Positions 26,749 to 35,593 of a stretch of 41,615 bases of DNA are shown here, in pieces. Under the pieces are notes generated by a model that did not search any database, was not told the DNA's origin, and worked only from the letters and a program-made list of their open reading frames with translations. Each line of letters begins with the position of its first letter. Positions within the stretch are counted from its first letter, which is position 1. The DNA is taken from the NCBI GenBank assembly GCA_017622135.1, contig JAGARR010000012.1, positions 1 through 41,615 of the forward strand. Reading direction: 5' to 3'. A program made the position numbers and the translations under genes. The stretch is from Spirochaetaceae bacterium. GTDB lineage: Bacteria > Spirochaetota > Spirochaetia > Treponematales > Treponemataceae.

Positions 26749-26795
26749 ATTCCATCCAATGCCAGCAAAGAAGTGCCTATCCTTTGAAAATATGT

Positions 26796-26801
26796 TATAT
26801 T
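26796..26801 (+). promoter_or_regulatory. -10 box of clpS (leaderless type)
   Basis: TATATT ends 6 bases before the ATG at 26808; no clear -35 at 17 bases. Confidence 0.45.
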
Positions 26802-26807
26802 GTAGGT

Positions 26808-27113
26808 ATGGAAACGAGTTTTGGCGAAGAAATTCTAAACATAACCGACACAAAAATAGTGGAACCAAAGCGATATCAGGTGGTTTTCTTGAATGATGAC
26901 TATACCACTAAGGAATTCGTCACTGATGTGCTTCAAGTGATTTTCCACAAAAATCTGGAAGAAGCACAGCAATTGATGGAACTGGTTCATAAGACTGGCT
27001 CTGCTGTAGTGGGCACCTATACCTACGACATTGCCTTGACCAGGGTAAACCTTACCATAAAAATTGCCCGAGAAAATGGATTTCCCCTCCATTGCGAGAT
27101 GCAGGAGATATAG
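26808..27113 (+). CDS. clpS: ATP-dependent Clp protease adaptor ClpS
   Basis: 101-residue adaptor that hands N-degron substrates to ClpA. PKRYQVVFLNDDYTTKEFVT is the typical ClpS block, followed by VLQVIFHKNLEEAQQLMELV and HKTGSAVVGTYTYDIALT. The N-terminal extension before RYQVVF is the ClpA-engaging tail. The ATG at 26808 rather than an upstream in-frame ATG at 26784 is chosen because the -10 box lies between them. Followed 56 bases later by clpA. Confidence 0.93.
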   Translation: METSFGEEILNITDTKIVEPKRYQVVFLNDDYTTKEFVTDVLQVIFHKNLEEAQQLMELVHKTGSAVVGTYTYDIALTRVNLTIKIARENGFPLHCEMQEI

Positions 27114-27169
27114 GTCATCCCGAAAAAATACTGCTTTTTCGCCATAAATACATAACAGGAGATTTAAAC

Positions 27170-29593
27170 TTGAAGGTTACACCGCAACTACAAAATATCA
27201 TCAATAGCGCCCTAAAAGATGCACAGGATTCGGGACACGAATTTGTTACCCCGGAGCATTTGCTCAAGGCATCCCTGGATGTTCCTGTAGTCTGCGACCT
27301 CCTGCTGATTTGCGGCGGAAACGTCGAATACATACGACAGGGTGTCAATGAATATATCAAGAATAATATACTGGTATCAAAAACCACCGCTCCCTTACAA
27401 ACAGCTGGATTCCATTCAGTAATCGAGCGGGCTATCATCCACTGTGCCTCCGCAGAAAAATCTGAGCTGGAAATTACCGACATTATTGTCAGCATGCTGG
27501 AGGAGACAAACAATTATTGCTCCTATTTCCTTCGTTCCGGAGGCATAGAACAGCTGCGACTTCTGGAGGTGGTGAGCTACATCAAGCACTGTGGAATGGA
27601 CAATCTTCAGGATGTAATCGAATCCATGCTAGAGGATTCGGCTTTCAATGATGGAATGATACCAGATGCAGATGACTTTGCTCCGTGGACTGTGGCTTCA
27701 TCTGAGGAAATGGCTAGACCTGCAGACCAGACAAAGGGAAATGGAGAAGAACGATCTTTCAGGAGCAGAGGGGCGGCCAGCCAAGGGAAACCAACTCATG
27801 CCACACGTAAAACCGGTCCACGCCGTACCGCCCTGGAACAATTCACCACCAATATGACCGCCGCCGCCCTGGCTGGTGAGTACGACCAGCTCATTGGCCG
27901 TGAGGCGGAGCTAGAGCGCACCATTCAGGTGTTGTGCCGCCGCTTCAAGAACAATCCTATCCATGTGGGGGATCCCGGCGTGGGCAAGACCGCCATCACC
28001 CAGGGGCTGGCCCTCATGATCGTGGAGGAGAAGGTTCCCGCCGTGCTACTGGGGCATGAAATATTCAGCCTGAACATGGGGGCACTGGTGGCAGGGGCAA
28101 AGTATCGCGGCGACTTTGAGGAACGAATCAAAAAGGTAACGGAAGAACTGGTACGGAGAGAAAAGGTCATCCTGTTCATTGACGAAATCCATACCATCAT
28201 CGGAGCGGGAGCCAGCGGCAACGGCAATCTGGATGCCTCCAACCTGCTCAAACCCCTGCTATCCTCCGGCAAGGTGCGGTGCATTGGCTCCACCACCTAC
28301 GAGGAATTCGCCCGTATTTTCGAGAAGGACAAGGCCTTGGCCCGCCGCTTCCAAAAAATCGACATTTTGGAGCCCAGTCCAGAAGAAGCACTGAAGATTC
28401 TCCAAGGACTGCAGCCCTCCTACGAAGAGTACCATCAGGTGAGCTATCAGCGAAGCGCATTGCAGGCCGCCGTGGAGCTTTCCGTGCAGCACCTGCCAGA
28501 CCGCCGTCTGCCGGACAAGGCCATAGACATCATGGACGAGGCGGGTGCCTACCTGCGGATGCGGGACAAGGAAGGAGTTGGCGGCGGCCGAGTCACCAAG
28601 TCTCTGGTGGGCAAGATTACCGCCAAGATGGCCCGCATTCCAGAAAAATCCGTGGCCAAGGACGAACGGCAGCAACTGAAAACCCTGCAGGATGACATTG
28701 CCCATGAGATTTTCGGGCAAGAAAATGCGGTGGAGGCCGTTGCCCTGGCAGTGAAGCGTTCCCGGGCGGGCCTGCGGGATGGAGACAAGCCCACTGCCAC
28801 CTTCCTCTTTGTGGGCCCCACCGGTGTGGGAAAGACAGAGCTGGCAAAATCTCTATCCACCCATCTTGGCATGAAGCTTCTGCGGTTTGACATGAGTGAG
28901 TATCAGGAAAAGCACACCGTAAGCCGTCTCATCGGCGCACCTCCCGGCTACGTGGGATTTGAGGAAGGAGGGCTTCTGACCGATGCCCTACGGAAGGAGC
29001 CTCATTCCGTGGTATTACTGGACGAAATCGAAAAGGCCCACAGCGACATCTACAACATCCTGCTGCAGGTGATGGACTACGGTCAGCTGACAGACAACCA
29101 AGGCCGGAAGGCTGACTTCCGCAACGCCATCATCATCATGACCAGCAACGCAGGGGCTAGAGACATGAGCCGAGCCAGCATTGGTTTTGGAAGCCAACTG
29201 CAGGGAGCAGGTGCAGTGAACGAAGCAGTGGAAAAGGCCTTTTCCCCAGAGTTCAGGAACCGGCTGGATGCCATCATCCCCTTCAATCCCCTGTCCTTGG
29301 ATGTGGCCGAGAGCATCGTAAAAAAGGAAGTGAAAAAGCTCGCCCTCAGACTGGCCGCCCAGAAGGTGGAACTGGTGGTAGAGGACGACTGCGTAGCCTT
29401 CCTGGCGGAGGAAGGCTACTCTCCCCTCTACGGTGCCCGAAACATCGCCAGAGTGGTGGACGCACAGATTACCACTCCCCTAGTGGACGAAATACTGTTC
29501 GGCCCCCTTGCCACTGGAGGAAGGGTTTTCTGTAGCGTAGCAGACAAAGACGGGAAAAAACAGGTGACCCTGGAGTATCGGGATTTATCCTGA
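27170..29593 (+). CDS. clpA: ATP-dependent Clp protease ATP-binding subunit ClpA
   Basis: AAA+ unfoldase for ClpP. I place the start at the TTG 27170 because AGGAG stands 8 bases before it and the product MKVTPQLQNIINSALKDAQD begins the Clp N-domain at the usual place; an in-frame ATG at 27092 would overlap clpS. N-domain about 1-140, a Lys/Arg-rich linker, D1 with Walker A GDPGVGKT (about 266) and Walker B VILFIDEIHTIIGAG, D2 with GPTGVGKT (about 548) and VVLLDEIEKAH. 807 residues. The tight link to clpS supports ClpA rather than ClpC or ClpB, and no ClpB-type middle coiled coil is seen. Confidence 0.94.
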   Translation: MKVTPQLQNIINSALKDAQDSGHEFVTPEHLLKASLDVPVVCDLLLICGGNVEYIRQGVNEYIKNNILVSKTTAPLQTAGFHSVIERAIIHCASAEKSELEITDIIVSMLEETNNYCSYFLRSGGIEQLRLLEVVSYIKHCGMDNLQDVIESMLEDSAFNDGMIPDADDFAPWTVASSEEMARPADQTKGNGEERSFRSRGAASQGKPTHATRKTGPRRTALEQFTTNMTAAALAGEYDQLIGREAELERTIQVLCRRFKNNPIHVGDPGVGKTAITQGLALMIVEEKVPAVLLGHEIFSLNMGALVAGAKYRGDFEERIKKVTEELVRREKVILFIDEIHTIIGAGASGNGNLDASNLLKPLLSSGKVRCIGSTTYEEFARIFEKDKALARRFQKIDILEPSPEEALKILQGLQPSYEEYHQVSYQRSALQAAVELSVQHLPDRRLPDKAIDIMDEAGAYLRMRDKEGVGGGRVTKSLVGKITAKMARIPEKSVAKDERQQLKTLQDDIAHEIFGQENAVEAVALAVKRSRAGLRDGDKPTATFLFVGPTGVGKTELAKSLSTHLGMKLLRFDMSEYQEKHTVSRLIGAPPGYVGFEEGGLLTDALRKEPHSVVLLDEIEKAHSDIYNILLQVMDYGQLTDNQGRKADFRNAIIIMTSNAGARDMSRASIGFGSQLQGAGAVNEAVEKAFSPEFRNRLDAIIPFNPLSLDVAESIVKKEVKKLALRLAAQKVELVVEDDCVAFLAEEGYSPLYGARNIARVVDAQITTPLVDEILFGPLATGGRVFCSVADKDGKKQVTLEYRDLS

Positions 29594-29619
29594 CGCTTTC
29601 CCATTCCAGCCAATCCTGC

Positions 29620-29625
29620 TATACT
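29620..29625 (+). promoter_or_regulatory. -10 box of the COG2509 gene (leaderless type)
   Basis: TATACT ends 6 bases before the ATG at 29632; the -35 (TTTCCC, 29597-29602) is weak. Confidence 0.5.
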
Positions 29626-29631
29626 CCAGCC

Positions 29632-31323
29632 ATGATTAATGAAGCCACCATCACTCTGTTCAGTGCCAAGGATGCTGAAAATCCACCTGATAAACTCATC
29701 CGTAGCCAATTGGCAAAAAAGCTGGGCTGTGGGGAAAGGGAAATCAACGGTTTTATCCTGAAGAAAAAGTCCCTGGATGCCCGCCATGGCAAGGTGAAAT
29801 TCCACCTGCGGTACCAGGTTTTCACCGGCACAGACAGAGCCGAGGATCTAGCGTCCCCCATCCCCTGCTACCAGCCCTGCCCTCCTGAAGCCCCCCACGT
29901 GGTGGTAGTAGGGTCCGGCCCGGCAGGCCTTTTTGCCTCCCTGAAACTGATTGAGGCAGGCATCCTGCCAATCCTCTTGGAGCGGGGCAACCCAGCTCCT
30001 CAACGCAAACGAGACATCGCCGCCATCAGTACCCAGCAGCAGGTGAACCCCGACTCCAACTATTGCTTTGGAGAGGGTGGCGCCGGCACCTTCTCAGACG
30101 GAAAGCTCTACACTCGATCAAACAAGCGGGGCAACCTGCCGAGAATCCTCCAGATTTTCCATCAATTTGGTGCCGGACCACAAGTTCTCACCGACGCCCA
30201 CCCCCACATCGGCACCGACAAGCTGCCCACCGTCATCCAAGCCATGACGGCCAAAATCAGGGAATGCGGCGGGCAGGTTCATTTTGGCTGCCGATGCACC
30301 GAACTCCTCTTCTCCCCCAAAGACAATCGTGTGGTAGGAGTCCAGGCCCTGGACAATGAAGCCGGCCAGAGAAAATTCCTTGGTGACGCAGTGATTCTTG
30401 CCACCGGTCACTCAGCCACTGATATCTATCAAATGCTCTCGCGTCAGATTCCCGCCGCCTTGGAAGACAAGACCTTTGCCGTTGGTGTCCGAGTGGAGCA
30501 CCCCCGGGAAATCATCGACAACATACAATTTCACGGTGCTCAGAAAAAAACACCGCTGGGGGCGGCGGAATACCGGCTGGTGACCCAGGTTCAGCAGCGG
30601 GGAGTCTACTCCTTCTGCATGTGCCCCGGTGGCTTGGTGGTTCCTTCCGCCAGCTGCCAGGAGGGACTGGTGGTGAACGGTATGTCACCCTCCAGCCGAG
30701 GCGGCCACTGGAGCAATGCGGCAATCGTGGTGGAAATCCAGCCGGAGGACTTTGAGCTGCTCATCAGCCAGCTGGAGGAAAAACTCAGGGGAACAGACAT
30801 ACCGCTTTCAGAAAGTCTGGCCGCCTGTGGCCTTGATCCAGATGGAGTCTCCAGCAGTCATTCCAGCGGAAGCCGTGGATTATACCTGCGCACCCTGCTG
30901 GAGATACTGACCAAAGCCCACGGTAATGGCCAACAGGCCCCCGCCCAGCTGCTAACAGATTTCCTGGAGGGACGGGACACCCAGCAGCTTCCCCGCTCCA
31001 CCTATACACCGGGACTGGTTCCCTCACGACTGGACCAGTGGCTTCCGCCCTACATAGCCCAACGGCTCCAGACCGCCTTCATGGACTTCAACAAGAAGAT
31101 GCGGGGCTTTGTCTGCCCTCAGGCGGTCCTCATTGCCTGCGAAACACGAACTTCCACCCCCACCCGCATTCTCAGAGACCCGCAGACACTGGAATGCGTG
31201 GCAGCAACGGGCTTGTATCCGGCTGGCGAGGGAGCGGGCTACTCTGGTGGAATCGTCTCCTCCGCTATGGACGGAGAAGCAGTAGCAAGGGCAATCATTG
31301 GCCGGCTGCAGGTTTCCTGTTGA
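29632..31323 (+). CDS. FAD-dependent oxidoreductase of the COG2509 family
   Basis: 563 residues. An N-terminal domain (LIRSQLAKKLGCGEREINGF) typical of this family precedes the FAD-binding Rossmann fold with VVVVGSGPAGLFASLKLIEA (about residue 90-110). CFGEGGAGTFSDGKLYTRSN is the family signature, and the C-terminus closes the FAD fold in GLYPAGEGAGYSGGIVSSAM. The substrate is unknown; members are annotated as NAD(FAD)-utilising dehydrogenases. It is transcribed from its own promoter and its stop overlaps the purD -35 box. Confidence 0.9.
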   Translation: MINEATITLFSAKDAENPPDKLIRSQLAKKLGCGEREINGFILKKKSLDARHGKVKFHLRYQVFTGTDRAEDLASPIPCYQPCPPEAPHVVVVGSGPAGLFASLKLIEAGILPILLERGNPAPQRKRDIAAISTQQQVNPDSNYCFGEGGAGTFSDGKLYTRSNKRGNLPRILQIFHQFGAGPQVLTDAHPHIGTDKLPTVIQAMTAKIRECGGQVHFGCRCTELLFSPKDNRVVGVQALDNEAGQRKFLGDAVILATGHSATDIYQMLSRQIPAALEDKTFAVGVRVEHPREIIDNIQFHGAQKKTPLGAAEYRLVTQVQQRGVYSFCMCPGGLVVPSASCQEGLVVNGMSPSSRGGHWSNAAIVVEIQPEDFELLISQLEEKLRGTDIPLSESLAACGLDPDGVSSSHSSGSRGLYLRTLLEILTKAHGNGQQAPAQLLTDFLEGRDTQQLPRSTYTPGLVPSRLDQWLPPYIAQRLQTAFMDFNKKMRGFVCPQAVLIACETRTSTPTRILRDPQTLECVAATGLYPAGEGAGYSGGIVSSAMDGEAVARAIIGRLQVSC

Positions 31324-31348
31324 AAAACTGCCCCTTCCCTGCTAAGAT
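31320..31348 (+). promoter_or_regulatory. Promoter of purD (leaderless type)
   Basis: TTGAAA (31320-31325, overlapping the preceding stop codon), 17-base spacer, TAAGAT (31343-31348), then 6 bases to the ATG. Confidence 0.65.
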
Positions 31349-31354
31349 AACGTC

Positions 31355-32704
31355 ATGAAAGCACTTGTAATCGGTTCCGGCGGGCGGGAGCACGCCATCT
31401 GCTGGGCTCTGGCAAAGAGTCCCTCTGTAACAGAAATTATTTGTGTGCCGGGAAATGGTGGCACTGCCCTTGAGCCAAAATGCCGCAACCTAGATCCTGC
31501 ATCCCACCCAAATACCCAGCGCATGGGGTTTGAGGATGCCTGCGTTGCCATTGCCTTGGAAGAAAAATGCGACCTGGCAGTGGTAGGACCAGAGGATCCT
31601 TTGGCAAATGGAGTTGCAGATCTGCTGTGGAATGCAAATATCCCCGTAGTTGGTCCTAAATCACAAGGAGCAGCCCTAGAGGCCAGCAAGGATCTAGCCA
31701 AGGCCTTCATGCAGAAGCACGGTGTAGCCTGTGGAGACAGCAAAACCTTTACCGATGAGGTTTCTGCCCGGGCATACGTGCAGGAAAAGGGAGCCCCTAT
31801 TGTAGTGAAGGCAGATGGCCTTGCTGCAGGAAAGGGTGTTGTGGTGGCAGCCACAGAAAAGGAAGCCATCGATGCCATCCATAAATTCATGAACCAAAAG
31901 ACCCTTGGTCAAGCTGGTACAAAGCTTGTTCTGGAGGAATATCTCCAAGGTGTAGAAATATCTATCTTGGCAGCCGTTTCGGTGACCCCGGAGCTGGCTC
32001 AGGCAGGCACGGCCACCATCGTTCCCTTTGTCACGGCCCGGGACCACAAACGGCTGCTGGATGGAGCAAAGGGCCCCAATACTGGTGGTATGGGTGCGGT
32101 TGCCCCCGTGGCTGACGTTACTCCTGAGCAGCTGGAGGCCTTCCAAAAGACCATCCTTCAACCAACCCTTCAGGGTATGATTGCCGAAGGCATGGATTAC
32201 CGAGGCTTCATCTTCTTCGGCCTCATGCTCACCGCCCAGGGGCCCAAGCTACTGGAATACAATGTGCGTCTGGGAGACCCAGAAACCCAGGCCGTGCTCC
32301 CTCTCATGAACTTTGACTTTGCCCAAATGTGCCATGCCATCACCCATGGAACATTGAAGGACTTTGACTTCCAATGGAAGAAGGGCTTTGTCTGCGCACC
32401 AGTGGCTGTTTCTGGAGGGTATCCAGAGGCATACAAGAAGGGAATGAAAATTTCCATACCCCAGCAGGTGGAGAATGGAAAGATATTCATTGCAGGCGCA
32501 ACCCTTGATCGGCGCTCCTCCAATGGAGACTCCAAGAAACTGGTAACCAGCGGTGGCCGTGTTCTTGCCACAGCCGCATACGGCGACACCTTCCAGGAGG
32601 CCTGGGACACAGCCTACGCACTGCTGGCTCAGGTTGACTTTGACGGCATCTTCTACCGCAAGGACATTGGACTGCCTGGAGCGGCGGAGTCCGGAAATCT
32701 GTAG
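31355..32704 (+). CDS. purD: Phosphoribosylamine-glycine ligase
   Basis: ATP-grasp enzyme forming glycinamide ribonucleotide in purine synthesis. MKALVIGSGGREHAICWALA is the PurD start. VVKADGLAAGKGVVVAATEK, DHKRLLDGAKGPNTGGMGAV and NVRLGDPETQAVLPL are family blocks. 449 residues is slightly long (usually about 425), with the excess in the C-terminal domain. No other pur gene is in the window, so whether the pathway is complete cannot be judged. Leaderless-type start. Confidence 0.96.
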   Translation: MKALVIGSGGREHAICWALAKSPSVTEIICVPGNGGTALEPKCRNLDPASHPNTQRMGFEDACVAIALEEKCDLAVVGPEDPLANGVADLLWNANIPVVGPKSQGAALEASKDLAKAFMQKHGVACGDSKTFTDEVSARAYVQEKGAPIVVKADGLAAGKGVVVAATEKEAIDAIHKFMNQKTLGQAGTKLVLEEYLQGVEISILAAVSVTPELAQAGTATIVPFVTARDHKRLLDGAKGPNTGGMGAVAPVADVTPEQLEAFQKTILQPTLQGMIAEGMDYRGFIFFGLMLTAQGPKLLEYNVRLGDPETQAVLPLMNFDFAQMCHAITHGTLKDFDFQWKKGFVCAPVAVSGGYPEAYKKGMKISIPQQVENGKIFIAGATLDRRSSNGDSKKLVTSGGRVLATAAYGDTFQEAWDTAYALLAQVDFDGIFYRKDIGLPGAAESGNL

Positions 32705-32739
32705 GCACTCAAAGCCATTCCATTGCAACCAGTTGAAAG

Positions 32740-32779
32740 AAAGCCCCAAGGCCCACCTTCCGTGGAGTTCTGGGGCTTT
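32740..32779. terminator. Bidirectional hairpin between purD and the PIN toxin gene
   Basis: AAAGCCCCA (32740-32748) pairs with TGGGGCTTT (32771-32779), with an inner CCAC/GTGG. T-rich DNA follows on both strands, but only short runs. Confidence 0.65.
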
Positions 32780-32791
32780 GTCCCGTTCCGC

Positions 32792-33208
32792 CTACAATCT
32801 CAATAGCTTTACCAATTCCTCTGGAGAAAGAACCTTTGTTCTGGAAGCAGTGTAGTCCCCCTTGTCTCTCGTGACGATATAATCGGCTCTGACAGAGCAG
32901 GCGCACACCTCCTGGAGGCAATCCTCAAAATCAAGGAAATCATTACGGTAAAGACCATGAACCAGCCTTTCTTTATCTAGTGGCACCACATCAAAATAGA
33001 CCAACAGGGCCAGCAATAGTTCCCGTCGCCGTTCCTGACTGTATTCCTTCCGTAAAATATACCATATATTGGTAACAGAATGGGGAGCCAGAATGCCTTG
33101 GGCCTTTCCATCTCCACATACAGCAAGCACCTTCAGAGAATCTAAAAAAAAGGGTTCACGCCTGAGAAAAACATCCAAAACAACATTCGCATCAACCATA
33201 AGAACCAT
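32792..33208 (-). CDS. PIN-domain toxin (VapC-like)
   Basis: 138 residues, starting at the ATG 33208 behind GGAGG: MVLMVDANVVLDVFLRREPF. PIN acidic positions are in VDAN, in the central helix, DFLDFEDCLQ and IVTRDKGDY. The C-terminus KVLSPEELVKLLRL is the usual PIN tail. PIN toxins are Mg-dependent RNases that cut tRNA or rRNA. The gene overlaps the preceding XRE gene by 17 bases, fitting an antitoxin-toxin operon. All four acidic regions look intact, unlike the VapC remnant at 12.5 kb. Confidence 0.88.
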   Translation of the reverse strand: MVLMVDANVVLDVFLRREPFFLDSLKVLAVCGDGKAQGILAPHSVTNIWYILRKEYSQERRRELLLALLVYFDVVPLDKERLVHGLYRNDFLDFEDCLQEVCACSVRADYIVTRDKGDYTASRTKVLSPEELVKLLRL

Positions 33209-33809
33209 ATTTTTCCTCCAGAGCTTCGTAAAGCTCCTCCTTATAGAAAGGATCGTCATCAGGAGATTTATGGTAGGGCACTCTCTCCCCTATGATCTGT
33301 TGAATCCTCTCCCACGCCCTTCTCCTTCGCTCAGCCTCGTCCTCCCCGCCATCACTGATTTCAACTAGCTTGAATCTCTTTCCCGTGGGGAAAACCTCGT
33401 CTGTCAACACCCGAACAGCGGTACCGTCGAAGTATCCCTCGTAGGTCCGAGGCTCCTTCCCTCCAGTCTGGTTGGAAGTCTGCGGGGAGGTCGATGGCAA
33501 GGCACCAGAATCCGCCACCATGCACTGGCCATACTTCGGGTCGATGTGGTAGACCGCCTCCTCCTGCTGCACTTGCCCTTCTGGCTCCTGGGAATGGCCG
33601 GGGGGATGCAGCCGGGGAACCTCATTCTTATAGATGAAATCCTCTGGCACCCGGTACAGCTCCGCCAGCCGTGCCACCACCTTCCCGTTGGGCTGTAGAA
33701 CTCCCCGCTCATACTTGATGTATGACTGGCGTGAAAGCCCTATCCGCTGGGCAACTTCCTCTTGGGTAAAAGAATGCAATTGCCTGAGATACTTCAAAAT
33801 TTCCTTCAT
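33192..33809 (-). CDS. XRE-type antitoxin with C-terminal DUF2281/VapB-like segment
   Basis: 205 residues. N-terminal XRE helix-turn-helix (FTQEEVAQRIGLSRQSYIKYERG), a Pro/Gln/Ser-rich linker about 65-115, then YEGYFDGTAVRVLTDEVFPTG and KRFKLVEIS, which resembles the AVRVLxxxxLPxGxRV beta hairpin of antitoxins such as VapB/DUF2281, and an acidic helical tail (DDDPFYKEELYEALEEKYG) likely to mask the toxin. GAGG precedes the ATG. The combination of a phage-repressor-like DNA-binding domain and a toxin-binding C-terminus is uncommon for PIN partners. Probably autoregulates through inverted repeats over its promoter. Confidence 0.8.
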   Translation of the reverse strand: MKEILKYLRQLHSFTQEEVAQRIGLSRQSYIKYERGVLQPNGKVVARLAELYRVPEDFIYKNEVPRLHPPGHSQEPEGQVQQEEAVYHIDPKYGQCMVADSGALPSTSPQTSNQTGGKEPRTYEGYFDGTAVRVLTDEVFPTGKRFKLVEISDGGEDEAERRRRAWERIQQIIGERVPYHKSPDDDPFYKEELYEALEEKYGSYG

Positions 33810-33829
33810 TTATTCCTCAACTCGATTTT

Positions 33830-33858
33830 AGTATACAATAATATTTACAAAAAGTAAA
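33830..33858 (-). promoter_or_regulatory. Promoter of the XRE-PIN module
   Basis: Minus strand TTTACT (33858-33853), 17-base spacer, TATACT (33835-33830). An inverted repeat TATTTAC-N5-GTAAATA (33842-33860) covers the -35 and spacer. Confidence 0.65.
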
Positions 33859-33865
33859 TATACAA

Positions 33866-33909
33866 TTGACAAAATGACCAAAAATATCCTATACTTTACA
33901 TAAAGTAAA
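33866..33909 (+). promoter_or_regulatory. Divergent promoter with a second inverted repeat
   Basis: Plus strand TTGACA (33866-33871), 18-base spacer, TATACT (33890-33895), then TTTAC-N5-GTAAA (33895-33909) over the start site. It has the same half-site as the repeat over the XRE promoter, 50 bp away. Confidence 0.65.
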
Positions 33910-33924
33910 CAAAAGGAGAAGCAT

Positions 33925-34080
33925 TTGGGCCGAACGAGACAGAATTTTCATATGGAAGGGGCAAAGCATGAAGGGTGCGACTCAAAGCCTATGATCTACA
34001 CTCGACTCATGAATCAAGTCAGCAGAAATCCGGCCACCGTGAACAGCACCATTGCCACACCTGCCCCAATCAGACCATAG
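33925..34080 (+). pseudogene. Small ORF apparently interrupted by the nhaC segment
   Basis: AAAGGAG before a TTG at 33925 and a strong promoter point to translation. The first 31 codons (LGRTRQNFHMEGAKHEGCDS, ending YTRLMNQ) run up to the 15-bp direct repeat at 34003-34017; beyond it the frame only reads antisense through the end of nhaC to a stop at 34080. If the two repeats are collapsed the frame continues IDMTVISPAF to a TAA at 35612, followed by a hairpin and T-run. No family recognised. Confidence 0.4.
34003..34017 (+). repeat. 15-bp direct repeat flanking nhaC, left copy
   Basis: CGACTCATGAATCAA, identical to 35568-35582; with the preceding ACAC the match is 19 of 20. It includes the nhaC stop codon. 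Confidence 0.8.
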
Positions 34081-35528
34081 GGCATCTGAGAGAGGCCGTG
34101 CTGAAAATTGTCACAGCCGCAAGCGGCGGAGCTGATGATGGTAGCATCGGAATAAAAGCAGATGTGACTACCAAAGACACCGGCAGAAAGGACAGCGCTG
34201 ATGGCCAGCACCGTGTTGCCTCCCACTGCCTGGGACAGGGGAATAACGATGGGCAGGGCAATGATATACAGGCCCCAGTTGGTTCCAGTGATGAATTCCG
34301 TAGCCCCCAGAATGATGAAGATGATCAGGGGCATCAGCTGGGGAATTCTCTCCATGGTGGGAAGCACCCCATTGATGATGGTCTCAGTGAACTGGATACG
34401 GCTGCTGGCATCGCTGAACAGAAAGGCCAGCACCATCAGCATCAGGGGCAGAAGCATATTCTTCAAGCCCTCAACACAGCAGTCGGCGAATTCATCAGCG
34501 GAGATACGGCCCCGTCCCACGTAGAGCAGGAACATGAAGCCCAGTGTCACGATGACCCCCATCTGCATGTCCACACCGGAAGCAACGGTGGAAATCACCA
34601 GGCAGGCAATGGGAAGCAGGAAGTCAATCATCCTGCCCTGGGCGCCGTCAGCGGCAGTGCCCGATGGCACAGAGCCACCCCGAATGTCAATTTTTTCTGA
34701 GCCGGGGGGAGCCACCGGTCCGCCATTCTTCACCCGGTCGTCTGCCACCCTCATGCGGCCGATGGGAGGGATCACCCGAAGGATCACCAGAAGCACCACC
34801 AGCAGGGCAGTCCAGGCGTAGAAGTTGTAGGGGATGGTCTTGACAAAGTAAGCGATGGCCTGGTCTTCTGGCACCAAGCCATTGTCTACCAGCAGCCGGG
34901 AGGCAAAAACCGCCCAGGTAGAAATGGGCAGCAGGACACAGACCGGGGCCGCAGTGGAGTCCACAATGTAGGTGAGCTCCTCCCGGGAGACCTTGTGCTT
35001 GTCGGTAACTGGTGCCATGCAGGAGCCCACTGTCAGGCTGTTGAGGTAGTCGTCGATGAAGATGATGATGCCCAGCAGGTAGGTCCACAGGAGGGTTCCC
35101 GTGCGGGTCTTGGTTCTGGAAGCCACAAAGCGTCCAAAGGCGAGGCTACCTCCGGTACGTTCAATCAGCTTGATGATGCTTCCCATGAGGCCGCAGACAA
35201 TGATGAGCCAGCCGGTATCCTCATCCATCATGACAGTAGTGAGGCCGGCATTGAAGGAACTGAGGAAATTCCAGCGGTCTGCGAAGACAAAGCACATAAG
35301 GGAGGCCAGCACCAATGCCTCAAGGATACGTTTTGTGACAAAGATGTACACCACCAGAAAGATGGCTGGTACCAAGGCAAAGAATCCGATGGAAACACTT
35401 TCCGCTCCCGCCTCCATGAGAGGGAGGAAGGAGGCTATCAGTAGGGTGGAACCCACAATCAAGGCCACCCGCACAAAGAATCCTAGGACACCCTTTCCCT
35501 GATCTGCAAACATCCGCTTCTTTTCCAA
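34014..35528 (-). CDS. NhaC-family Na+/H+ antiporter-like transporter
   Basis: 504 residues with about a dozen hydrophobic segments, so an inner-membrane protein. IIIFIDDYLNSLTVGSCMAP and VDSTAAPVCVLLPISTWAVF, then GATEFITGTNWGLYIIALPI and GVFGSHICFYSDATIISSAA, are typical of the NhaC/COG1757 group. These swap Na+ for protons or carry organic acids or amino acids; the substrate is not certain. The start is a TTG at 35528 with AGGGGG 8 bases upstream. It is a one-gene unit flanked by direct repeats. Confidence 0.85.
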   Translation of the reverse strand: MEKKRMFADQGKGVLGFFVRVALIVGSTLLIASFLPLMEAGAESVSIGFFALVPAIFLVVYIFVTKRILEALVLASLMCFVFADRWNFLSSFNAGLTTVMMDEDTGWLIIVCGLMGSIIKLIERTGGSLAFGRFVASRTKTRTGTLLWTYLLGIIIFIDDYLNSLTVGSCMAPVTDKHKVSREELTYIVDSTAAPVCVLLPISTWAVFASRLLVDNGLVPEDQAIAYFVKTIPYNFYAWTALLVVLLVILRVIPPIGRMRVADDRVKNGGPVAPPGSEKIDIRGGSVPSGTAADGAQGRMIDFLLPIACLVISTVASGVDMQMGVIVTLGFMFLLYVGRGRISADEFADCCVEGLKNMLLPLMLMVLAFLFSDASSRIQFTETIINGVLPTMERIPQLMPLIIFIILGATEFITGTNWGLYIIALPIVIPLSQAVGGNTVLAISAVLSAGVFGSHICFYSDATIISSAACGCDNFQHGLSQMPYGLIGAGVAMVLFTVAGFLLT

Positions 35529-35567
35529 TGCCCGCCCCCTAGTACGTCACAAGAATCGGAAAACACC

Positions 35568-35582
35568 CGACTCATGAATCAA
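35568..35582 (+). repeat. 15-bp direct repeat flanking nhaC, right copy
   Basis: CGACTCATGAATCAA, 40 bases upstream of the nhaC start. The word is nearly self-complementary (GACTCATGAATC), so it could also be a regulator site. Confidence 0.8.
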
Positions 35583-35593
35583 ATTGATATGAC

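Noticed and set aside
34003..35582. Insertion sequence around nhaC
   Set aside because: There is no transposase and there are no terminal inverted repeats, only short direct repeats.
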